Shown piece after piece: positions 6,163 through 11,857 of a DNA stretch of 12,408 nt. This stretch comes from JBHEMT01 sp046262435 (GTDB lineage Bacteria > Chloroflexota > Dormibacteria > Aeolococcales > Aeolococcaceae). Where the stretch lies: NCBI GenBank assembly GCA_046262435.1, contig JBHEMT010000150.1, positions 1 to 12,408 of the forward strand. The letters are read 5' to 3'. The position numbers and the translations under genes are program-made. Under the pieces are notes generated by a model. The model worked only from the letters and a program-made list of their open reading frames with translations. It was not told the origin of the DNA and ran no database searches. Numbering within the stretch: the stretch's first letter is position 1; each line of letters opens with the position of its first letter.

Positions 6163-7394
6163 GCGGGGCACTTGCCATCGCCGCGCGCGATGGTGCCGCG
6201 CGGGCGGGCACGGTGACCACCGCCCACGGCGCGTTCACCACCCCCGCCTTCATGCCGGTGGGCACCCATGCCACCGTCAAGTCGCTGGACCCCACCGAGG
6301 TGCGCGCCTGCGGGGCGGAGATCCTGCTCTGCAACGGATACCACCTGATGCTGCGGCCCGGGGTCGAGCTGGTGGAGCGCGCCGGTGGCCTGCACCGCTT
6401 CATGGGCTGGGACGGGCCCATCCTCACCGACAGCGGCGGCTACCAGCTGGTCAGCCTGGAGGACCGCGCGGTGGTCGAGGACGACGGCGCGGTCTTCGTC
6501 TCACCCTACGACGGCACGCGGCTGCGGGTCCGCCCCGAGGATGCGGTCGCCGCCCAGAGCCGGCTGGGCAGCGACATCATCATGTGCCTCGACCATCCCG
6601 TCGCCTACGGCGCCTCGGCGGCGCGCACCGAGGAGGCCACTGCGCGGACTCACCGCTGGGCGGAGCGCTGCCGGGCGGCGCATCCCGCGCCCGGGCGCCA
6701 GCTGCTCTTCGGCATTGCCCAGGGCGGCTTCGACCCGCAGCTGCGCGCCGCCTCGGCGCGCCTGGTCGCCGGACTGGATTTCGACGGCATGGCCATCGGG
6801 GGACTCGCGCTGGGCGAGCCGGTGGCGGTGATGGCCGCGATGGCTGAGGTCTCGGTGGCCGAGCTTCCCGAGCGGCTGCCCCGCTACGTGATGGGCCTGG
6901 GCACCGACAACGAGCTGCTCACGATGGTGGGCCTGGGCATCGACATGTTCGACTGCGTTGTGCCCACCCGGCTGGCCCGCAACGCGGTGGCCCTCACCCG
7001 GGCCGGCCGGCTGTCACTCAAGCAGGCCGCCTGGCGTGACGACCTGCGCCCGGTGGAGGAGGGGTGCCCGTGCTCCTGCTGCCGCCGATTCAGCCGCGCC
7101 TACCTGCGCCACCTGTTCGGCGCCGGCGAGATTCTCGCGCACCGGCTGGTCAGCATCCACAACCTGACCCACCTGGCCCAGCTGATGGCCGAGGCGCGGG
7201 AGGCGATCGTCATGGGTCGCTTCGCCGACCATCGCGCCGAGGTGGCCGAGCGGCTGGCGCGCGGTCAGCGGGACGATGCAGGTGCTCGGGGTGTGTCCGC
7301 CGACCCGGGCGCGGCGGCGCCGGCGGAGGCCGGCACGCCGGTCACCCGGGCTGCCCCGGCGGCCCCGGTCGGAGCCGATCGGCCCCGACCGTAG
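6159..7394 (+). CDS. tgt: tRNA-guanine transglycosylase (queuine/preQ1 type)
   Basis: Tgt replaces guanine 34 by preQ1 in tRNAs of Asp, Asn, His and Tyr. The 411-residue product keeps the TIM-barrel landmarks: FMPVGTHATVK (31-41), LTDSGGYQ with Asp91, Asp145 in LDHP, FGIAQGGFD with Gln188, IGGLALGE (213-220) and the nucleophile Asp265 in IDMFDCV. The zinc site is Cys303, Cys305, Cys308 and His334. Several usually conserved positions differ: the base-pocket Cys of bacterial enzymes is Pro147, the pocket Val is Leu218, the NT(Y/F)HL motif reads NGYHL, and the RNG/RHG Gly is Ala276. The catalytic and zinc residues are intact, so it should be active. An Ala/Pro-rich tail of about 43 residues (from ~369) exceeds the family length. 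The start overlaps queA (ATGA). Confidence 0.95.
   Translation: MSGALAIAARDGAARAGTVTTAHGAFTTPAFMPVGTHATVKSLDPTEVRACGAEILLCNGYHLMLRPGVELVERAGGLHRFMGWDGPILTDSGGYQLVSLEDRAVVEDDGAVFVSPYDGTRLRVRPEDAVAAQSRLGSDIIMCLDHPVAYGASAARTEEATARTHRWAERCRAAHPAPGRQLLFGIAQGGFDPQLRAASARLVAGLDFDGMAIGGLALGEPVAVMAAMAEVSVAELPERLPRYVMGLGTDNELLTMVGLGIDMFDCVVPTRLARNAVALTRAGRLSLKQAAWRDDLRPVEEGCPCSCCRRFSRAYLRHLFGAGEILAHRLVSIHNLTHLAQLMAEAREAIVMGRFADHRAEVAERLARGQRDDAGARGVSADPGAAAPAEAGTPVTRAAPAAPVGADRPRP
7366..7391 (+). terminator. Hairpin at the end of tgt
   Basis: CGGTCGG (7366-7372) pairs with CCGACCG (7385-7391), giving seven base pairs right before the tgt stop. The 12-base loop contains a self-complementary GCCGATCGGC. 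No run of T follows. It may attenuate transcription into secDF or merely reflect base composition. Confidence 0.25.
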
Positions 7395-7408
7395 CTGCGA
7401 CCCGCAGG

Positions 7409-7414
7409 TAGACT
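7409..7414 (+). promoter_or_regulatory. Candidate -10 box (TAGACT) for secDF
   Basis: This hexamer sits in the 30-base gap between tgt and secDF within GTAGACTG, identical to the eight bases upstream of yebC. Transcription would begin about 7 bases later, near 7421, only about four bases before ATG 7425. The mRNA would then be nearly leaderless, which agrees with the absence of any Shine-Dalgarno sequence. No clear -35 box is seen; read-through from tgt is also possible. Confidence 0.45.
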
Positions 7415-7424
7415 GCGCCCTCGC

Positions 7425-9890
7425 ATGGTCCGGCTCAACCGCTGGTGGTACGCCTTCGTCGCGCTCGTCATCGTGGGCGCGATCTTCATCGACGGCTACT
7501 CGTACATCTATCGGCTGGCCACCCACCAGTCGCTCAGCGGCCGGCTCACCCAGGCGCCCCCCACGCTGCTCGGGCGGGACCTGTATCTCAAGAAGGGCCT
7601 CGACCTGCAGGGCGGCACCGAGCTGACGATCGCCATCTGCCGCGGTTTCAACAACCCCGAAGGCACCACCTGCCGCAACGGGGTGCCGGGCGGCGACAAG
7701 AACCTCGCGCAGGCGCAGGACGACACCATCACCGTGCTCAACCAGCGGGTCAACGGGCTCGGAGTCAGCGAGGCGGTGGTTCAGGCTCAGGGCAGCGACC
7801 AGGTGCTCGTCCAGCTTCCCGGAGTCAGCCTGCAGCAGGCGCAGAGCGTGGTCGGCACCACCGCCAAGCTGCACTTCGCGGTGCCCGTTCCCGGTGCGCC
7901 AGGGCCGGTGCTGCGCAAGGACGTCTGCCCGGACAACATCCGCGGCGACCAGCAGAACCTGTGCAACACCGACCAGCTGCAGGCCGGCCTGGACTACCCA
8001 CAGGGGTACCACTGGAAGATCGACACCCGCATCGACGCGTCCGACGTGAGCACCGCGAGCGCGAACTTCACCCAGGATGGTCAGTGGGGCGTCGACATCC
8101 AGTTCGATGCCAAGGGAGCCGACGAGTGGTCGAAGATCACCCAGGCGGCCTACGCCCAGCCGCAGGGGTCGCCGGGCAACCGGGTGGCGATCTTCCTTGA
8201 CAACAGGATCATCACCGCGCCGGGGGTGATCACGCCGTCAAGTGACAAGACGCAGATCACCGGCGGCTTCAGCCAGGATCAGGCAGTCCGCCTCGCCAGC
8301 CAGATCACCGCCGGCGCGCTGCCCGCAGAGATCGCCACCGTGCAGGGCAGCGAGGTGAGCGCCACCTTGGGCCAGGACACGGTGCGCAAGAGTGTGATCG
8401 CCGGCATCGTGGGGCTGGTGGTGATCGTGCTCTTCATGGTGGGCTACTACCGCTTTCCCGGCGGCCTGGCCTCGGTGGCGCTGCTGATCTACGCGGCGAT
8501 CGTCCTCGCCTTCTACAAGCTGATCCCGGTCACCGTGACCCTCGCCGGCCTGGCCGGCTTCGTGCTCTCCATCGGCATGGCGGTCGATGCCAACGTGCTG
8601 ATCTTCGAGCGCACCCGTGACGAGCTGCGCCACGGCAGGGGCATCGCGGTGGCGGTGGAGACCGGCTTCCGCCGCGCCTTCCCGGCCATCCGGGACAGCA
8701 ACGCCTCGACGATCATCGCCTGCGTCATCCTCTACCTCGGTGGCAGCAACGTGGTCAAGGGTTTTGCACTCACCCTCGGCCTGGGCGTGGCGATCTCCTT
8801 CTTCAGCGCGGTGCTGATCACCCAGTCGCTGCTCACCCTGGTGCTCAACCGCCGCCTGGGGCGCAACCCGCGGCTCTACACCGAGATCCACGAGGAGTAC
8901 GCCACCACCGCTGCGCCGCGCGGCCGCTTCGACATCGTGGGCTCGCGCAACCTCTACTTCCTCGCCTCCCTGGTGATCATCGTCCCCGGCATCTTCGCGA
9001 TCCTCTTCTGGGGCTTCCGGCTCGGCCTGGACTTCGCCGGCGGCAACCGCATCGACGCCACCCTGCAGCACGGCGCCAGCATCACCCAGGTGCAGCGCAC
9101 CGCCGACGCCGCGGTGGGCGGGCTGCAGCCGATCGTGCAGACCGAGAACGGCAACCAGTTCGCCATCCGCACCCTGCCCTCGTCGACCGTGCAGGTGCAG
9201 AAGCTGACCCGCGCCCTGGAGACGCAGTACGGCATCGCCCGTGACAGCCGCGGCCGCGAGCAGGTCCAGTTCCAGTTCGTCGGTCCGACCATCGCCCGGC
9301 AGCTGGTGCGTGACGCCTTCGTCCTGGTGATCGTCGCCTCCGTGGCGATCGCTATCTACCTGTTCTTCGCCTTTCGGAGGCAGCGGATCATCTCCGCCTG
9401 GCGGTTCAGCGTTGTCACCTTCTTCAAGCTGCTCCACGACGTCTTCGTGCTCGCGGGGATCTGGGCGATCCTTGGCCACTTCTCGACTCTGGGCGAGGTG
9501 GACAGCCTGTTCATCACCGCGATCCTCACCTCCGTGGCCTTCTCCATCCACGACACCATCGTGGTCTTCGACAGGGTGCGCGAAAACCTGCGGGTGGGCC
9601 CGCGGCTGACCTTCGACCAGATCATCAACCTGTCCACCGTGCAAACCATGACGCGCTCCCTGAACACCGCCCTGACCGTGGTCTTCGTGCTGCTGGCGCT
9701 CTTCCTGTTTGGCGGCGCGTCGATTCAGGGCTTCGTCCTGGCGCTGCTGATCGGTATCGTGGCCGGCACCTACAGCTCGATCTTCAACGCCAGCACGCTG
9801 CTGGTGGCCTGGCAGAAGAGCAGCCGAGCCGCCGCCGCACCGCCACCCACGCGCGGCGTGCAGCGCCGGGTGGCGGCGCGCGCCAGCTAA
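7425..9890 (+). CDS. secDF: Fused protein translocase subunit SecDF
   Basis: SecDF uses the proton gradient to pull secreted proteins through SecYEG from the outer face. The 821-residue product joins complete SecD and SecF halves. SecD has helix 1 (~8-28), GLDLQGG (58-64), a large external domain to ~315, then five helices (~323-475) with DANVLIFER containing Asp388. SecF has its first helix (~510-530), GLDFAGG (534-540), an external domain, then five helices (~630-792). Asp710 in SIHDTIVVFDRVREN and Arg744 in MTRSLNTAL match residues important for proton use in the Thermus protein. The Asn usual before that Asp is His709. Fusion is known from Bacillus and other groups. No yajC lies beside it. 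ATG 7425 has no Shine-Dalgarno sequence; the hydrophobic N-terminus supports this start. Confidence 0.96.
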   Translation: MVRLNRWWYAFVALVIVGAIFIDGYSYIYRLATHQSLSGRLTQAPPTLLGRDLYLKKGLDLQGGTELTIAICRGFNNPEGTTCRNGVPGGDKNLAQAQDDTITVLNQRVNGLGVSEAVVQAQGSDQVLVQLPGVSLQQAQSVVGTTAKLHFAVPVPGAPGPVLRKDVCPDNIRGDQQNLCNTDQLQAGLDYPQGYHWKIDTRIDASDVSTASANFTQDGQWGVDIQFDAKGADEWSKITQAAYAQPQGSPGNRVAIFLDNRIITAPGVITPSSDKTQITGGFSQDQAVRLASQITAGALPAEIATVQGSEVSATLGQDTVRKSVIAGIVGLVVIVLFMVGYYRFPGGLASVALLIYAAIVLAFYKLIPVTVTLAGLAGFVLSIGMAVDANVLIFERTRDELRHGRGIAVAVETGFRRAFPAIRDSNASTIIACVILYLGGSNVVKGFALTLGLGVAISFFSAVLITQSLLTLVLNRRLGRNPRLYTEIHEEYATTAAPRGRFDIVGSRNLYFLASLVIIVPGIFAILFWGFRLGLDFAGGNRIDATLQHGASITQVQRTADAAVGGLQPIVQTENGNQFAIRTLPSSTVQVQKLTRALETQYGIARDSRGREQVQFQFVGPTIARQLVRDAFVLVIVASVAIAIYLFFAFRRQRIISAWRFSVVTFFKLLHDVFVLAGIWAILGHFSTLGEVDSLFITAILTSVAFSIHDTIVVFDRVRENLRVGPRLTFDQIINLSTVQTMTRSLNTALTVVFVLLALFLFGGASIQGFVLALLIGIVAGTYSSIFNASTLLVAWQKSSRAAAAPPPTRGVQRRVAARAS

Positions 9891-9893
9891 CCC

Positions 9894-9924
9894 CGCGTCG
9901 GCGACCGGCTGAGCGCCGACCGCG
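9894..9924 (+). terminator. Hairpin after secDF, possible terminator
   Basis: CGCGTCGGCG (9894-9903) pairs with CGCCGACCGCG (9914-9924) with one bulged C, around a 10-base loop, starting four bases after the secDF stop. The stem is long and GC-rich, but no T-tract follows, so termination would have to be factor-dependent or by a non-classical intrinsic route. Confidence 0.4.
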
Positions 9925-9956
9925 CGTCCGCAGCAGGAGGGTGGTCGCCGGCTCGG

Positions 9957-9962
9957 TATACT
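9957..9962 (+). promoter_or_regulatory. Candidate -10 box (TATACT) for the rimP-nusA-ylxR-infB operon
   Basis: TATACT is a close match to the TATAAT consensus and is the best -10-like box noticed in the window. It lies within GTATACTG, close to the GTAGACTG before yebC and secDF. The -35 region is not recognisable. Transcription from about 9969 gives a leader of roughly 77 bases before rimP ATG 10046. Confidence 0.5.
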
Positions 9963-9977
9963 GACCCGCAGTTCCCG

Positions 9978-10017
9978 GCGCGGTGTCCGCGTGCATCGCG
10001 GCATCACCCCACCGCGC
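9978..10017 (+). other. Structured leader upstream of rimP
   Basis: GCGCGGTG (9978-9985) pairs perfectly with CACCGCGC (10010-10017). Inside this outer stem, CCGCG (9987-9991) pairs with CGCGG (9997-10001) around a five-base TGCAT loop. The nested structure falls within the predicted 5' leader and ends 28 bases before the rimP ATG. It is not a tRNA and matches no riboswitch I know. It could serve autoregulation of the operon or be a chance product of GC-rich DNA. Confidence 0.35.
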
Positions 10018-10045
10018 GTCCCTGCCGGTTCTGCGTTGCACCAAC

Positions 10046-10522
10046 ATGTCAAAAATCGCCCTGGGCAGCATCACCGAGCTGGTGCAACCGTCGCTCCGCC
10101 AGTGCGGCGTGGAGCTGTTCGACGCCCACTGGGGGGGCTCCGGCCAGGACGGCCTGCTCCGCCTGATGATCGACCGTCCCGGTGGCGGGGTGACCCTGGC
10201 CGACTGCGAGCGGGTTTCCCATGCGGTCAGCGCGGTGCTCGACGCCTACGATCCCATCGCCGGCAACTACCGGCTGGAGATCTCCTCGCCGGGCGCGGAG
10301 CGGCCGCTGCGCCACCCCGAGGACTGGCCGCCGGCGGTGGGCCGCCGGGTGCACGTCCGCTACCGCGACGGCGACAGCGAGATCGTGGTCGAGGGCAAGC
10401 TCCGCGCGGTGGAGACGGACACCGTGGAGCTGGAGACCAAGGTGGGCAAGGGTCCGCGGACCCGGCGGGTTCTCGTGCCGCGCCCGGCGATCTCGGCGGC
10501 GCGCATCGCCGTCGACATCTGA
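10046..10522 (+). CDS. rimP: Ribosome maturation factor RimP
   Basis: RimP assists maturation of the 30S ribosomal subunit. From ATG 10046 the product is 158 residues, the usual size. It shows an N-terminal helix followed by CGVELFDAHW, GVTLADCERVSHAVS (48-62) and the family signature LEISSPGAERPL (77-88), then the small SH3-like C-terminal domain (about 95-158). The frame is open back to a GTG at 9983, but the extra 21 residues are not homologous-looking and would lie across the leader hairpin, so ATG 10046 is preferred. No Shine-Dalgarno sequence is obvious. The gene heads the conserved rimP-nusA-ylxR-infB operon; seven bases separate it from nusA. Confidence 0.95.
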   Translation: MSKIALGSITELVQPSLRQCGVELFDAHWGGSGQDGLLRLMIDRPGGGVTLADCERVSHAVSAVLDAYDPIAGNYRLEISSPGAERPLRHPEDWPPAVGRRVHVRYRDGDSEIVVEGKLRAVETDTVELETKVGKGPRTRRVLVPRPAISAARIAVDI

Positions 10523-10529
10523 GCTGTTG

Positions 10530-11540
10530 ATGCCACCCTCCGGCCGCCGGCCACCCGGCCTGAGCCCTTCGCGCGAGCTTGCCGGCGAGCTTGCTGCGGC
10601 GCTCACCGCGCTCGACTCGCTGGACGAGGGCGGGTTGCTGAACCGCGCCGAGCTCGGCTCCCTGGTGGCCGACGCGGTGCTTGCCACCTACCGCCGGCTG
10701 GGCGGTGAGGATTCCACGGTGCGCGCCCACGTGGACCTCGACAGGGCGGGGTTCGAGCTGCTCGGCCGCGGTGCTGACGGGGAGATCCGTGCCGTCGACC
10801 CGGGGCACTCCGACTTCGTCAGGCAAGCGGCCGAGGCGGCCCGCGTGGCCGTCGCCGGGCGCATCCGCGAGGCCATGCGGGAGAGCGTGGTGCGCGAGTT
10901 CTCCGGCCGGACCGGCGAGCTGGTCGACTCGCTGGTCGAGCACCACGCCGGTGACCGATGGCACCTCACCGTGGAGGGCCGTCAGGCCGTCCTGCCCTTC
11001 GCAGAGCAGATCGCCGGTGAGGAGCTTCGCCTGCACGCGCACCTCAAGGTGGTGGTCATCGACGTGAGGCTGCGGGTGAAGGATGCCCAGGTGATCGTGT
11101 CGCGCACCGATCCACGCCTGGTTGCCCGGCTGCTGGAGCGCGAGGTGCCGGAGCTGGTGTCCGGACAGGTGGAGATCCGCGGCATCGCTCGCGAGCCGGG
11201 GCGTCGCTGCAAAGTCGCGGTATGGGCACCCCGGGGGGGCGTGGATGCTCCCGGGGCGTGCATCGGACCCAAGGGGGTGCGCCACCGCGCGGTGGTCTCC
11301 GAGCTGGGCGGTGAGCAGGTGCAGATCATCCCCTGGTCGGAGGACCCCGCCGCCTTCGTTGCCGATGCCCTCACCCCGGCGACGATCCGCGGCGTCGAGC
11401 TCGACCAGGCCACCCGCACCGCGCACGTGGCGGTCCCCGCCGACCAGCTCTCCCTGGCGATCGGCAGGTCCGGGGAGAACGCCCGACTGACCGCCCGCCT
11501 GACCGGCTGGCGAATCGACATCCGCGCGGCCGCGGCATGA
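10530..11540 (+). CDS. nusA: Transcription termination/antitermination protein NusA
   Basis: NusA binds RNA polymerase and modulates pausing, termination and antitermination. From ATG 10530 the product is 336 residues, close to the short Gram-positive form and without the C-terminal acidic repeats of E. coli NusA. Visible parts are the polymerase-binding N-terminal domain (~15-125, diverged and with a Pro/Arg-rich start), an S1 domain (~128-193) ending VIVSRTDP, KH1 containing VPELVSGQVEI, AREPGRRCKVAVW and GACIGPKGVRHRAV, and KH2 with IIPWSEDP, DQLSLAIGRSGENARL and LTGWRIDI. The open frame extends far upstream inside rimP, but homology starts only after 10530. A TTG directly precedes the ATG. 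No Shine-Dalgarno sequence is evident. The stop overlaps ylxR in ATGA. Confidence 0.95.
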   Translation: MPPSGRRPPGLSPSRELAGELAAALTALDSLDEGGLLNRAELGSLVADAVLATYRRLGGEDSTVRAHVDLDRAGFELLGRGADGEIRAVDPGHSDFVRQAAEAARVAVAGRIREAMRESVVREFSGRTGELVDSLVEHHAGDRWHLTVEGRQAVLPFAEQIAGEELRLHAHLKVVVIDVRLRVKDAQVIVSRTDPRLVARLLEREVPELVSGQVEIRGIAREPGRRCKVAVWAPRGGVDAPGACIGPKGVRHRAVVSELGGEQVQIIPWSEDPAAFVADALTPATIRGVELDQATRTAHVAVPADQLSLAIGRSGENARLTARLTGWRIDIRAAAA

Positions 11541-11857
11541 GCAGCCAGGTGTCCACTCCGGTCGCGCCGGGACCGCGGCGGACCTGCGTCGGCTGCCGCA
11601 AGGTGATGCCGCGGAGCGAGCTGGTGCGTCTGGTGGTGGGCCCGGACGGTGGGGTCGTCCTGGACCCGGCGAGCCGGCTGCCCGGGCGCGGCGCGTACAT
11701 TTGTCGAGCGCGTGGTACACCCTGTCTGAGTACCGCTGCCCGAACGCGCTCGCTGAGCCGGGCTCTGCGCGTCACCCGAGATCGAATTGAGACAGGGGCT
11801 CTGGCAGCCGCGGTCGGCGCCCTGAGCCACGAGGAGGAACTGCCATCGCCACGGTGA
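11537..11857 (+). CDS. ylxR: YlxR family (DUF448) RNA-binding protein
   Basis: This small protein typically sits between nusA and infB. The fold is known to bind RNA, and roles as a nucleoid/transcription regulator and as a modulator of RNase P have been proposed in other bacteria; the role here is unknown. The 106-residue product has the signature RRTCVGCRKVMPRSELVRLV (14-33) and LPGRGAYIC (48-56), then SLSRALR (72-78). The C-terminal ~25 residues are variable, ending in an acidic EEE patch whose codons happen to form a GAGGAGG ribosome-binding-like sequence for infB. ATG 11537 overlaps the nusA stop. The neighbour ylxQ, often found next, is absent before infB. Confidence 0.93.
   Translation: MSSQVSTPVAPGPRRTCVGCRKVMPRSELVRLVVGPDGGVVLDPASRLPGRGAYICRARGTPCLSTAARTRSLSRALRVTRDRIETGALAAAVGALSHEEELPSPR
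11832..11837 (+). promoter_or_regulatory. Strong Shine-Dalgarno-like sequence before infB
   Basis: AGGAGG inside the last codons of ylxR is a full Shine-Dalgarno match. It is 16 bases before the GTG at 11854, too far for normal use, but only 7 bases before an in-frame ATC at 11845. It therefore bears on which codon starts infB. It may also be a coincidence of three Glu codons. Confidence 0.45.

Noticed and set aside
9983..10045. Upstream GTG start for rimP at 9983
   Set aside because: The added 21 residues do not resemble RimP, and the codons fall across the leader hairpin; ATG 10046 gives the normal length.
9891..10045. A tRNA gene (like the one preceding this operon in E. coli)
   Set aside because: No cloverleaf, T-loop consensus or CCA-adjacent acceptor stem is visible in the gap.
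8238..10052. A 604-codon open frame on the minus strand opposite secDF
   Set aside because: The sequence is extremely rich in His, Asp, Gly and Glu with no recognisable domain, as expected for an antisense shadow of a membrane protein gene; secDF is certain.
10221..10529. Long upstream extension of the nusA frame inside rimP
   Set aside because: It is the out-of-frame shadow of rimP and Arg/Ser-rich; NusA similarity begins only after ATG 10530.
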